64,000 bases of DNA from Macrostomum hystrix. Its lineage: Eukaryota; Platyhelminthes; Macrostomidae. Shown here in pieces: positions 36,701-47,900 of this stretch (positions within the stretch are counted from its first letter, which is position 1; each line of letters begins with the position of its first letter). The translations under genes were made by a program, and so were the position numbers. The DNA lies in the NCBI GenBank assembly GCA_950097015.1, contig CATNEN010000002.1, positions 1,178,001-1,242,000 on the forward strand, written 5' to 3'. A model generated the notes under the pieces. It made no database searches. It was not told the origin of the DNA and saw only the letters and a program-made list of their open reading frames with translations.

Positions 36701-38687
36701 AATATCCGCTGCTTCTATCGAGTCAAGAACCGACAGGAGACTGTTGGACTTGAGTGAGAGAGCTTGTTGAAAATGAATTGCTTGATAGGGTGCCTGCCAA
36801 TTAGGAATAAGGCGATTGGATGGGAGATGGGAAATGGTAGAGTTTAGGAGAGGATGGGAGAGTTTAGGAGAGGATGGGAGAGTTTAGGAGAGGATGGGAG
36901 AGTTTAGGAGAGGATGGGAGAGTTTAGGAGAGGATGGGAGAGTTTAGGAGAGGATGGGAGAGTTTAGGAGAGGATGGGAGAGTTTAGGAGAGGATGGGAG
37001 AGTTTAGGAGAGGATGGGAGAGTTTAGGAGAGGATGGGAGAGTTTAGGAGAGGATGGGAGAGTTTAGGAGAGGATGGGAGAGGATGGGAGAGTTTAGGAG
37101 AGAATGGGAGAGGATGGGAGAGTTTAGGAGAGGATGGGAGAGGATGGGAGAGTTTAGGAGAGGATGGGAGAGGGTGGGAGAGGATTGGAGAGGATGGGAG
37201 AGTTTAGGAGAGGATGGGAGAGGGTGGGAGAGTTTAGGAGAGGATGGGAGAGGGTGGGAGAGGATTGGAGAGGATGGGAGAGTTTAGGAGAGGATGGGAG
37301 AGGGTGGGAGAGGATTGGAGAGGATGGGAGAGAGTGAGCGAGTTGTTTCCAGTGGACGCCCACCCCACCCTGGCCAACCAATCAGCGAGTCGGCCTGTCC
37401 TGACGAATGCGAGCAGCGCAAGTACAGCTTTTCGGCCGTGAGCTACCTGTGGCCCGGCAACCGCTCGGACGCACCCAGCAGCGCCATGAACAAGTTCATC
37501 CTACAGAGAGTTCGCGAACTCCAACTGGAAGGCTTGTCGACTCCAGCGCTAGACAGAGCTCTGAGAAGCCTAAACTCTGAACTGGGCAACAGCTACGCTG
37601 TGCTCCAGGTGTTCCCAGCCGAGCTCAGAGGTCTCACCTACAAGGAGGACTTTGCCTATCCGCTCAAGAACTTGTTCAGCGATTTCGGCGGCATTTTGGG
37701 TGGGTCATAAAAACATCACGTGATTAGTTGCAGAGTTCGGGAAATTTGCTGTACCTGTAACGATTTCTTATGCAACAAATTGAGTCCTCGCAGTAAGAGC
37801 CCGTTCATACGGCAGTGAGCCAATTCATCAGGCCGAGAGTCAAAATATATTTAAGTTTAACAGAGCGATAAGGAAGGGGGTTGGTTAGAAGGGTAACATG
37901 TGCGCGGACTGGCCAGAGGTAAGAGATGAAACGCAGGGGAAGGAAAGAGAGACGATGTGAGAGCCAATCAGAGCCGAGAGAGAAGATAAGGCTAATAAAT
38001 AAATTGAACAGGCAGGGGGAGAGAGGAGAGAGTACATTAAGAGGGCGCGTGAAATGAGAAACCAGGGAGAAGTTAATACAGTACCGTTCCTTCATGTCTT
38101 GTTTTCCGACTCCTCTCCCCCATCCTATCTCCTCTCGCCTGTCCTATCTCCTCTCCCCCATCCTATCTCCTCTCGCCTGTCCTATCTCCTCTCCCCCATC
38201 CTATCTCCTCTCGCCTGTCCTGTCTCCTCTCCCCCATCCTATCTCCTCTCGCCTGTCCTGTCTCCTCTCCCCCATCCTATCTCCTCTCGCCTGTCCTGTC
38301 TCTTCTCCATTGTCCCCACTTCCTTGTTCCGTCTCCTCTTCTAAAACTATGCGAACGCACGCACACCGCACAGGCCTTTGGAGCGGCATCAGTGTTATCA
38401 CCTGTATCGAATTTGTCGAGTATATTATCCTGGCACTGCGACTAGTCCGACTACGCCTACAAGGTGACAGTCAGCAACAGCAGAAGCTGCAGCCACGTCA
38501 GTCTGGCCTGCCTAACTACCCACCGACAGCCACCCTGTCAGCGAGTCTGAGCAACGCTAGTCACTATCGAACTCTGTATCCGACTCTGCGACCAGATCGA
38601 CACGCTGATTTGACAGTTGCGGATGGTCCCCTGATGCAAAACATCCAGCATCAGGAGGCTTGGCTGCACCGGATGTTTGGAATCTGA
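30718..38687 (+). CDS. DEG/ENaC-family sodium channel subunit
   Basis: Plasma-membrane, amiloride-type cation channel subunit (degenerin/ENaC/ASIC/FaNaC superfamily). Inferred exons: 30718-30906, 31946-32314, 33155-33321, 33897-34248, 34783-35033, 36568-36753, 37353-37699, 38374-38687; phases match and give 724 residues. Seen: the gating His-Gly pair (H112-G113 in TATHGVNHL), TM1 (about 127-149), post-TM1 FEMPDITFCPND, ectodomain CHFNGAPC and FLCFTFQP, DCLLFNRH...DCGC, CPDECEQRKYSF, pre-TM2 LFSDFGGILGLW and the selectivity filter G625-I626-S627 in TM2 (GLWSGISVITCIEFVEY). These match the family in order. The C-terminal tail has a proline-rich LPNYPP. The first exon is inferred from phase only. 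Ligand and subtype cannot be told. Six of seven introns carry minisatellites. Confidence 0.93.
30945..31210. repeat. 23-bp minisatellite in DEG/ENaC intron 1
   Basis: About 11 copies with core CAGCCACTCTCTAGATCTTC, beginning about 40 bp after the donor. It passes directly into the 18-bp array at 31210. Confidence 0.92.
31210..31905. repeat. 18-bp minisatellite in DEG/ENaC intron 1
   Basis: About 38 copies of an 18-bp unit with core TCTCAGTCACTCTCCA, alternating between CACATC and CAGATC versions. It ends about 40 bp before the exon 2 acceptor. It shares CAGTCACTC with the array at 27098-30408. Confidence 0.93.
32315..33154 (+). other. DEG/ENaC intron 2 with SINE remnants and a short 10-bp repeat
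   Basis: At 32335-32400 is a decayed tRNA-like head (GCGTTTGCTTCTAGCATCAAGG). At 32870-33080 are family B SINE remnants (CTACGGTATCTATGCGC, GCTCAGGAGTCGGCGAAATG). Inside them, 32985-33035 holds about five copies of ACACCTGTAC. Unlike the other introns of this gene it has no large minisatellite. Confidence 0.55.
33326..33890. repeat. 17-bp minisatellite in DEG/ENaC intron 3
   Basis: About 33 copies, core AAACCTTCAGAAATCCC, increasingly diverged toward the 3' side. It starts within 5 bp of the donor GTGAGT and runs almost to the exon 4 acceptor, so the intron is nearly all array. Confidence 0.9.
34262..34740. repeat. 15-bp minisatellite in DEG/ENaC intron 4
   Basis: About 32 copies of TGTTAGATATGAACC with few variants. 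It starts 14 bp after the donor. It contains the CTGTTAGA core shared with six other arrays. Confidence 0.95.
35050..36520. repeat. 14-bp minisatellite in DEG/ENaC intron 5
   Basis: Over 100 copies of TGTTATCCCCAGTG and its CCCTGTG, CTCCAGTG and 13-bp versions. It starts about 20 bp after the donor and ends about 50 bp before the exon 6 acceptor. Mixed 13- and 14-bp units leave several plus-strand frames open by chance. Confidence 0.95.
36837..37335. repeat. 20-bp minisatellite in DEG/ENaC intron 6
   Basis: About 25 copies, core AGAGTTTAGGAGAGGATGGG, purine-only apart from TTT and single T positions. The first dozen are nearly identical and later ones vary. It ends 18 bp before the exon 7 acceptor. 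Confidence 0.95.
37930..38035 (+). repeat. Dispersed repeat family D, copy in DEG/ENaC intron 7
   Basis: GAAAGAGAGACGATG, GAGCCAATCAGAGCCGAG and GAGAAGATAAG follow in the same order as in laminin intron 10 (6780-6900). Confidence 0.45.
38100..38310. repeat. 19-bp (38-bp dimer) minisatellite in DEG/ENaC intron 7
   Basis: About 11 alternating copies of CCTCTCCCCCATCCTATCT and CCTCTCGCCTGTCCTATCT. It is a pyrimidine-only run on the coding strand apart from single A and G positions, and lies 60 bp before the last exon acceptor. Confidence 0.93.
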
Positions 38688-39990
38688 TTGGTTGACAGAA
38701 TGAAGACCACGCTATTTTTCCCCCTGGAAAACCTGGACCTCACTGCCTACTTCACGAAAGCTCCCAAACCGAATGACCGAAAAAATGAGGGTATTTGAAA
38801 TACCCATTCTGGTCGTTCTACTGTTAAAGATTAATGATTTACTACTGACGTAAAAACTAGTAGTACAGTGCGATTTGTTTCCAAAGTATTATATATATTT
38901 TAAATCTTGAGGTAAGTTGAAGTGCGTTTTCAGATGATCATTGGAGTCATTGCATTCGTGTATTCGCGCATAATAGGCCATTGTTTGAAGCCGCGTTAAG
39001 TATATCTATAGCTCGTAAACTTCGCGTATGTGTGTGGCTGTTAGCTTTAGTTTTGCACCCCGCGATATTGCCCAGTTTTTCAAACCAAAACAACTCAAAA
39101 CCCTTATCATTGAAGTGTTACAACCTTTCTGGCACTTGGTATTCATTCAAAATTTCTCAGAAATTTAACGATAAGACTTTAAACGCCTGTCTGATTAGCA
39201 GACAATTGAAATCTGTGTAAATTACAAGGTTGCACTAACTACAACTGTATAGTTTATTTAAATAATCGTGTTGCGTGAACTTTAAGTTCGAACTTTAAAT
39301 TGATGCAATTTGTCAGCTTCTGAATGTTCTTTTTACTCGTAAGTATTTTATTTGTATATGTAACAAGGCGGATTTCAAGTTAAACACAGCCGCTCTAATT
39401 GCTTTCAGATATAACAAAATTTTATGAGCGAAAATAAACCATCAGTAACTCCATGCAGTTTCCTTGAAAACGTGTAATACTATGTCGACAGACAAAATAG
39501 AAATAAACACAAATTAACTTTTTCTGTAAAGTAAATATATAATTAAAAATATACCCAATAAAAAGTGTTCGTATTTTTTGTTTATATAAGAATAAATATT
39601 AATGTACTTTTGAACATTGTTTTGATCTATAGAATTAGTATACTTTCTTATATTGTATTTGTAACTTCTAAACCCTTTGTTATAGTTACTTAAGTTAATT
39701 AATTCAAATTAATTCAAATATTTGGTATTACTTGTATGTGAATCTGATAATGGAGCATATCAGTAGGCATTTTTTGGATTGTGTAAGTAATAACAGTTTA
39801 TTTAGTGCGTAAGAATAATATTACAACAAAAAATATAATATTTTTTTATAAATGATGTATGAGCTTATTTAGCAACAGTTATTGACCAGTTTAATTTTTT
39901 GTGATTGCGATCTACACACTGAGGCATTACGACATGACTTTTAATATAACTTTTGTTAAAATAATTGGAAATTAGTTTGTTCCGGAAAAT
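38688..39990. other. Intergenic region, AT-rich
   Basis: Holds the 3' ends of two convergent genes. At 38745-38825 is a fragment of a dispersed repeat (CCGAATGACCG, GGTATTTGAAATACCC) also seen at 52700 and 54530. No gene is recognised. Confidence 0.5.
39797..39802 (-). terminator. Candidate polyadenylation signal for the universal stress protein gene
   Basis: TTTATT on the plus strand (AATAAA on the minus strand), 189 bp beyond the stop codon at 39991. Confidence 0.5.
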
Positions 39991-40794
39991 TCAAAAAACT
40001 GCACTGTTTGTCGAAGTCTTCCTGGCAGCCTTGTTGCCTTTCTCAGGTGGGACAATGATCACTGGCACATGAGCATGGTGCAGCACGTGGTCTGAGACGC
40101 TGCCTAGAAATGTTCGCTTGAGTGCGCCCATTCCGCGGTTACCCATGACAACCATGTCGGCCTCTTCGTGATTGACAGCGTCAACAATCGATTGGCCAGG
40201 TCCGGGCGTCAGCTTCTCGACGAAGCGAACTCGATTCCTGGAAATCCGATTGATGAAAACGAACTAAAATTTCCTATTTTTAACTGGTCAGTCACAAAAG
40301 AAATTTAGCAAAGTACATTATTAATATGTCCATAATACCTCAAAACAGCTGCCCAAAGCCGGATAAGACTTTGACTTTGTGTCAATTTGTGTTATTTAGC
40401 AAGACGACTTAACTCTACATCGCTTCCGTTCACCCAGCTATCAAATAGGTACCTGCAGCATTAGCTCATTTATAATTGGCGGTCCATGGACTGAACAGTC
40501 GTACAGACAGCCTTTAATAGCTGCAAATCAAATAATTTAGCAAATAACTAGTATTATAGTTTAATTAACGTAGATATTTTTCCTAGCAAAGTTTAAAGTT
40601 CTCATTATCAAAATTGAGCTTTTTAAGAAAGCCTTCGTCGAATTTTTTTATCGAAAAAGTTGGAAGGGCTCAGAGCTCACTTGAGGCCCAGCTGATGACA
40701 TCGCTCCTGCACCATCAGGGCCATGCGTTTGCCAGGTCCAGCCAGGGCTCCCACAGACATCTTTCGCTGAGCCACTGATTTATCTTCTTGCTGC

Positions 40795-40856
<62 letters not shown>

Positions 40857-41039
40857 AGCAATCTGCTGTGGCATGATGCCTCCCATGGCTGCTGCCATAT
40901 TGCTAGGCATTTCAACAGCGTAGACAAAGATCAGTTCGTCAGTAGGTTTGGCCATGTTTTCAGCGTACCACATCAGAGCCCTGTCCGAGTGTTCGCTACC
41001 ATCGATGGGTAAAAGCACTCTTCTAGCCATGCTGTTCAA
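39991..41039 (-). CDS. Universal stress protein (UspA-like) with polyglutamine insert
   Basis: Two exons on the minus strand, 41039-40681 and 40237-39991, joined in phase 2 (donor GTGAGC, acceptor TTTCCAG); 201 residues. It has the UspA alpha/beta fold signature: strand 1 RRVLLPIDGSEHS with D13, and the nucleotide-binding motif G152-x2-G155-x9-G165-S166 (MGNRGMGALKRTFLGSVSDH), then strand VPVIIV. The complete Gly motif places it with ATP-binding USPs. Metazoan USPs occur in cnidarians and spiralians (e.g. flatworms) but not vertebrates; their roles are poorly known. Residues about 62-85 are a Gln tract coded by a (CAG)n run at 40800-40856, in the loop where the family varies. ATGs at codons 1 and 4 are both possible starts. 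Confidence 0.93.
40380..40530 (+). mobile_element. SINE family A fragment in the universal stress protein intron
   Basis: Blocks TAGCAAGACGACTTAACTC, CCGTTCACCCAGCTATC, GGTACCTGCAGCATTAGC and GGTCCATGGACTGAACAG appear in the same order as at 21235-21530. Confidence 0.6.
40800..40856. repeat. CTG/CAG trinucleotide microsatellite (coding)
   Basis: Nineteen uninterrupted CTG units on the plus strand (CAG on the gene's strand), flanked by a TTC-interrupted tail. It encodes the Gln tract of the universal stress protein. Confidence 0.95.
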
Positions 41040-42159
41040 ACTCGCAGATTTTATTGATATCGATTGTTAGTCAAGTAGTTTTATTCTCAGATATTCCGCC
41101 GAGTCACTTCCGAGCAAGCAAAGCAAATATTGAAAAGCTTCAAGATAAGAATTGAAGACTGCTATATTGCAGGTAAAACAATTCTATAAGCTCGTACACT
41201 GACTGTATAAATTTCTGTGTTGGGCCCACACGGCCGTTTATTTACGAGCCCTAGCCAAGAGCGTTATAATAATTTGTTAGCCTCAACATTTTCTGTAGCC
41301 AGCCAATAGCTTTGCTCAATGCGTCACTATAAAATTGGATGGCCTAGACAGAGAGAGAGACAAGAAAATTACTGACTGACCTTCTGTTGAACCGAGGTAA
41401 GGCCTGGTCCAATGTGCAGTGCTGTGTGAAATGGATACTGCACTACCAAATACTGACTTACTGTGCACAGTCATGTGTATGTACATTCATTAGTTAAAGG
41501 CCAATGCTTTTTGCTATGAAATTATTCTTATTGGGTTTAATATCTAATTAGGGTATGTTGGCATCAGAAAAGTTCAATATTATAAAAGCACTCGATAGTA
41601 TTTTCATCCAGAGATGCCATTCACATTATAAATAGATCGATTTTTCACGAAATATCAGTTCACACAATTGTTTTCTAAGAGAAATCGTGTTACGAGTAGG
41701 CCATTGTCTTTTTCAAAGAAAAAACCGTTGGTACAGTAGAAAGACCATGCGGATATTTCAAATAGCCACATTTTCTTGGCTATTTCCAAGCCGCAATTTA
41801 CATATAAATAACAGGTATTGGCACAGTTTTCTAAGAAAATGCTGATCACACCGATGAACTTCTGTTCACGCTACAAACTTTTTAGAAATAGCTAGTAGCT
41901 GTTCACATTATTGGTTGCTGATTGACTCATTCCTTACATACAGACGGCACTATTCGGAAAGTTAATTGATATTTCCTGCACCACTTCCGTTCGCAGTTAA
42001 ATAGTAACCATGAAGTGGTCAATGTGTTTCGACTAAAAGTGCGAGTACATCCATTGGACAGGCAACAACTGCCGCAAACTGCATTTACTTTCCAATGAAT
42101 TCTCTAACCATGCAGGCTTTCTTTAGTAATAATTAATTATTAATTCTCTACACCTGCCT

Positions 42160-42330
42160 CAATAGGACCATATGTGCAGCCACAGCTATATTGCGCGGCG
42201 CATCTGAAGACTGTGCCCTCGGCTGTTCAGTCCATGGACTGGGGGGACGCCACACCCACCCTAACTGATGCTGGTACCCATTTAATAGCCGGGTAAACGG
42301 AAACAACGCAGAGTAAAGTGGCTAAAAATT
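42160..42330 (-). mobile_element. SINE family A
   Basis: Minus-strand order of blocks as in the 745-1040 copy: GTTTCCGTTTACCCGGC, AATGGGTACCAGCATCAG and CCCAGTCCATGGACTG, ending in GCACATATGGTCC. The tRNA-like head is not recognisable. Confidence 0.6.
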
Positions 42331-42408
42331 TTTAGAAATTGTTTGGAACGACAACACTGAGCCAGATTTTATAAGGAATTTCACAATATAAGCAAAGCAT
42401 TCGTTATC

Positions 42409-42414
42409 TTTATT
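42409..42414 (-). terminator. Candidate polyadenylation signal beyond the 16-bp array
   Basis: TTTATT on plus (AATAAA on minus) about 130 bp past the end of the array that follows the WD-gene stop codon. If used, the mRNA would carry the whole 2.4-kb array as 3' UTR. I saw no AATAAA between stop and array. Confidence 0.3.
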
Positions 42415-42542
42415 ATACTACTGAATTAAAACGATGCAGTAAGATGCAAGGAACAAAGCGAACATTTTTTTAAAGTTTGTCGATGAAAAATAAAGAAAAA
42501 TAAAAATTAAAATAAAAAAAAAGGCTTCCACAAAAATTTGAG

Positions 42543-44955
42543 CTCATTGGGAAGAGAGGTCACTGGGAAGAGAGGTCACTGGGAAGAGAGGTCATTGGAA
42601 AGAGAGGTCATTTAGGAAGAGAGGTCATTGGGGAAGAGAGGTCATTGGGAAGAGAGATCATTGGGAAGAGAGGTCATTGGGAAGAGAGGTCATTGGAAAG
42701 AGAGGTCATTGGGGAAGAGAGGTCATTGGGAAGAGAGGTCATTGGGGAAGAGAGGTCATTGGGGAAGAGAGGTCATTGGGAAGAGAGGTCATTGGGAGGA
42801 GAGGGGTCATTGGAAAGAGAGGTCATTTGGGAAGAGAGGTCATTGGGGAAGAGAGGTCATTGGGAAGAGAGATCATTGGGAAGAGAGGTCATTGGGAAGA
42901 GAGGTCATTGGAAAGAGAGGTCATTGGGGAAGAGAGGTCATTGGGGAAGAGAGGTCATTGGGGAAGAGAGGTCATTGGGGAAGAGAGGTCATTGGGGAAG
43001 AGAGGTCATTGGGAAGAGAGGTCATTGGGAAGAGAGGTCATTGGAAAGAGTGGTCATTATGGAAGAGAGGTCATTGGGAAGAGAGGTCATTGGGAAGAGA
43101 GGTCATTGGGGAAGAGAGGTCATTGGGAAGAGAGGTCATTGGGGAAGAGAGGTCATTGGGAAGAGAGTTCATTGGGAAGAGAGGTCATTGGAAAGAGAGG
43201 TCATTGGGAAGAGAGGTCATTGGGAAGAGAGGTCATTGGGGAAGAGAGGTCATTGGAAAGAGAGGTCATTGGGAAGAGAGGTCATTGGAAAGAGAGGTCA
43301 TTGGGGAAGAGAGGTCATTGGGAAGAGAGGTCATTGGGAAGAGGGGTCATTGGGAAGAGAGGTCATTGGGAAGAGGGGTCATTGGGAAGAGAGGTCATTG
43401 GGAAGAGAGGTCATTGGGGAATAGAGGTCATTGGGGAAGAGAGGTCATTGGGAAGAGAGGTCATTGGGAAGAGAGGTCATTGGGAAGAGAGGTCATTGGG
43501 AAGAGAGGTCATTGGGAAGAGAGGTCATTGGGAAGAGGGGTTATTGGGAAGAGAGGTCATTGAGAAGAGGGGTCATTGGGAAGAGAGGTCATTGGGAAGA
43601 GAGGTCATTGGAAAGAGAGGTCATTGGGAAGAGAGGTCATTGGGAAGAGAGGTCATTGGGGAAGAGAGGTCATTGGAAAGAGAGGTCATTGGGAAGATAG
43701 GTCATTGGAAAGAGAGGTCATTGGGGAAGAGAGGTCATTGGGAAGAGAGGTCATTGGGAAGAGGGGTCATTGGGAAGATAGGTCATTGGAAAGAGAGGTC
43801 ATTGGGAAGAGAGGTCATTGGGAAGAGAGGTCATTGGGGAATAGAGGTCATTGGGGAAGAGAGGTCATTGGGAAGAGAGGTCATTGGGAAGAGAGGTCAT
43901 TGGGAAGAGAGGTCATTGGGAAGAGAGGTCATTGGGGAAGAGAGGTCATTGGGAAGAGAGGTCATTGGGAAGAGGGGTCATTGGGAAGAGAGGTCATTGG
44001 GAAGAGGGGTCATTGGGAAGAGAGGTCATTGGGAAGAGAGGTCATTGGGAAGTGAGGTCATTGGGGAATAGAGGTCATTGGGGAAGAGAGGTCATTGGGA
44101 AGAGAGGTCATTGGGAGGAGAGGTCATTGGAAAGAGAGGTCATTGGGGAAGAGAGGTCATTGGGGAAGAGAGGTCATTGGGGAAGAGAGGTCATTGGGAA
44201 GAGAGGTCATTGGGAAGAGAGGTCATTGGGAAGAGAGGTCATTGGGGAAGAGAGGTCATTGGGGAATAGAGGTCATTGGGAAGAGAGGTCATTGGGAAAG
44301 AGAGGTCATTGGGGAAGAGAGGTCATTGGGGAAGAGAGGTCATTGGGGAAGAGAGGTCATTGGGAAGAGAGATCATTGGGAAGAGAGGTCATTGGGAGGA
44401 GAGGTCATTGGGGAAGAGAGGTCATTGGGAAGAGAGGTCATTGGGAAGAGAGGTCATTGGGAAGAGAGGTCATTGGGGAAGAGAGGTCATTGGGGAAGAG
44501 AGGTCATTGGGGAATAGAGGTCATTGGGAAGAGAGGTCATTGGGAAAGAGAGGTCATTGGGGAAGAGAGGTCATTGGGGAAGAGAGGTCGGTCATTGGGA
44601 AGAGAGATCATTGGGAAGAGAGGTCATTGGGAGGAGAGGTCATTGGGGAAGAGAGGTCATTGGGAAGAGAGGTCATTGGGAAGAGAGGTCATTGGGAAGA
44701 GAGGTCATTGGGGAAGAGAGGTCATTGGGGAATAGAGGTCATTGGGGAATAGAGGTCATTGGGAAGAGAGGTCATTGGGAAAGAGAGGTCATTGGGGAAG
44801 AGAGGTCATTGGGAAGAGAGATCATTGGGAAGAGAGGTCATTGGGAGGAGAGGTCATTGGGGAAGAGAGGTCATTGGGAAGAGAGGTCATTGGGAAGAGA
44901 GGTCATTGGGAAGAGAGGTCATTGGGAAGAGAGGTCATTGGGAAGAGAGGTCATT
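42543..44955. repeat. 16-bp minisatellite at the 3' end of the WD-repeat gene
   Basis: About 145 copies of GGGAAGAGAGGTCATT, with 17-bp versions (extra G) and variants GGAAAGAG, GGGAGGAG, GGGAATAG. Patterns of variants repeat in blocks, e.g. near 42640, 42860, 44350, 44600 and 44810 (the rare GAGATCATT), so groups of units were copied together. The WD-gene stop codon lies in the last unit. Confidence 0.95.
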
Positions 44956-47900
44956 TCGTTTGGTTGCCACCAGTGCCACCGCCGCTGCCAGCTGCTTCGG
45001 CATCGCCAGCCGTATCCGCTGACGCAGCCGCCGCGGCCGCAGCAGGAGCCGCTGCCGTGGCCGCTATTCGCCGCCTAGGATAGTCTGTGTCTGGCGGAGG
45101 TCCCGGCCAGGCCTGTCGCTGCCTCAGCCGTTCAAGACGGTCCAGCAGCCGCTCGTAGCAGCGCAGTCGGCCGATTTCGTCGTGCTCGGCGACGGTCTCG
45201 GCGCTGAACGCGGAGCCGCGAGATCTCTGGACAGCCCGGTCCATCATGTCGTAGACGATGTCGGCGCAGAAGGCCGCGGTGTGCTCCGGCTCGCCGATGT
45301 ACAGGGCGTCGGAGCTGACGCGGCAGACTCGCTCAGCCGGCCAGCTGAGCCAATCGAAGCCTCGAATGCCGTCTGCCAGACTGCGTCGGTCTCGCTCAGT
45401 GTTGGCATCCTGAAGGTAGACCAGACGAGCCGTCAGCTCGCCGGGACGGAAGACTAACAGGCCGGAGTCGTGTCGATTTGTCACGGCGTGCAGCCGGTTC
45501 GAGTGGTGGGCGCTGATGAGGGTTCGGTTGATGGCGCAGCCGCGGAAGCCCTCAGACTCGGCCTGCTGCTGGGACATTGTGACAGCAACTCGCTGGCCTG
45601 TGGTGAGCGAGTAGAATGACACGGTGCCGAAGATGTTCACAATCAGGTAGGCCGACAGGGTGTAGTTGAAGCAGCCGGTGATGTCAAAGTTCACGTAGCC
45701 AGCCTGTTGCACCTCGGCGTATTCCTTGTCATTCAGCGGAATGATGATCCTAGGATCCATTGGCTTCATTTTGGTCAGATCTACGATGCAAACCTGCCGG
45801 GTTTGTAGGGGCAATTCAATACAATAGTTGTTTAATACTCAAAGTGTCATGATTGACCGTCATACTCAAAGTGTCATGATTGACCGTCATACTCAAAGTG
45901 TCATGATTCACCGTCATACTCAAAGTGCCATGATTGACCGTCATACTCAAAGTGTCATGATTCACCGTCATACTCAAAGTGCCATGATTGACCGTCATAC
46001 TCAAAGTGTCATGATTCACCGTCATACTCAAAGTGTCATGAATGACCGTCATACTCAAAGTGTCATGATTGACCGATTCACCTCGATGTGGTGGTGCTCA
46101 AAGTCTTCGGGATCACTTGGATAGAGGATCAGGCAGACCAGACGGCTGCCAGTTCTGTCAACCCTGGCGCCAAGGAACATCTCAGCTTCAAATGTGTAGG
46201 GCTTGTACACTCTGGTGATGTAGCGCATCATGCGATCGTCCACCTTCAGCCTGGTGACCTCGTGGAACGCGCCGCCGGATTGTTTGACAGCCTCCAGTGG
46301 CGACTTGTAGATGGTGGTGATCTGGCTGAACTCCGCCCTGGTGCGCCACGGATGGCGCAACAAATTCCGCTTTGCCTCCGCCTCCGCTCTGCGCCTCGCT
46401 TCGGCTAATTCAGCGCGCTCCGTCTCCTGGCAGTGTGTTAGACATGGTACACAGATGTTAGACATGGTATACGGCTGTTAGACATGGTACACAGCTGTTA
46501 GATATGGCACACAGCTGTTAGATAGGAAGGTCATCACTAACTGGGTTGTAGGCTTCGGCGTCGAATCGAACCATGGCTGGTGTGGCGGGGTCCGGCCTGT
46601 ACTTCTCCTTGTCCATGCGCACCCGGAGCACCCGCATGGGCCTCATGCCCCGCCTGGCATCCGCCAGGTACTCGGCCCGGTAGCGCCACACGGCCAGGTA
46701 GCCGGCGCTGTCTATGGTAAAAAAGTCGCCGGTGTTCTCAATGGCAGCCATGAGCATCACCTCGGCTTTGTGCTCAACAAACAGCTCGCAGTCGATACGC
46801 AGCTGTGTGAATTTGTGTGCCGGTCGGCGACTGTCTCGAAGCCGCGGCCACTTCAGCACCAACGACTGGGACTCTTGAACGTCGTCCAGCAGCTGCTCTG
46901 TGTCCAGCTTGATCACGTGACTGGTGGACATGGCCAGGCAAAAGTGCGGCTGGTTTCCCAGCGCTGTGAAGGCCGGGAAGAAGCCGCAGGTGACCGCCCG
47001 CCAGTTGTTGTCGGGCCGAGTTGCCGCAGCCGACTGGGCAGTGAACGGACCTTCGGTGAAGCGCAGCTCGACGGCTGGCAGCTCGCCGATTAAATTCAGC
47101 GGCGAAGTGTCCTCCTTGTTTGCTGCTCGCTGCTGCTGCTGCTGCTGCTGCTGCTGGGGAGCCAGTGGCGAGTAGTGGACGGACCAGACGCGGACGTCGC
47201 CGCTGGCATGGACGCTGACGACGCTGCCAGCGTCAGCTGACAGCGCCAGGCTTTCAACTGTCTGCTCCTGACGATTGGACCCTGGCTGCTGCTGCTGCTG
47301 CTGCTGCTTTTTCTTGGCTGCCTCCGGTGGTTCGCTAGTCATTGGTGAGTACCTTAATAACGGTAACGGTAATAATAACGGACACTGTTATCTTAACAAT
47401 CTTAAGAAATACATTACTGAGATGTTTTCGCATCAATATTATTTATTTTATTACCTAAATTTCTTGGCACAGATTTTTTTTTGTAGATCCCTATTTCCGA
47501 AACCGTGATGACATAAATTTATGAATATAAAGGGTTCAGGTTTTAGTAATCTTTTTATCCCCACCTACATTCCCATTTTCTAAACTCCCACTTTCAAAAT
47601 CACAACTTTCTAAATCCACACTTTCTCAATCCTCACTTTCGAATTCCAACTTTTTGACTCCCCACTTTCTAAATCTCCACTTTCTAAATCCTTAAATCCC
47701 AAATCTCCACTTTCTAAATCCCCACTTTCTAAATCCCCACTTTCTAAATCCTCACTTTCTAAATCCCCACTTTCTAAATCCTCACTTTCTAAATCCTCAC
47801 TTTCTAATCTGCACTTTTCAAATTCCTAAATCCTAAATCTACACTTTCTTGATCCCTAATCCAGAGTCCTCAGTTTCTAAATCACTAAGTCCTGAACCCC

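Larger units (their letters stand above)
41040..42542. other. Intergenic region
   Basis: 5' flank of the universal stress protein gene and 3' flank of the WD-repeat gene (convergent or tandem minus-strand genes). It contains one SINE (42160-42330). No other gene is seen. Confidence 0.5.

Noticed and set aside
42628-45083. Overlapping plus-strand ORFs rich in GKRGHWEERSLG
   Set aside because: Chance frames over the 16-bp array, on the opposite strand to the WD-repeat gene.
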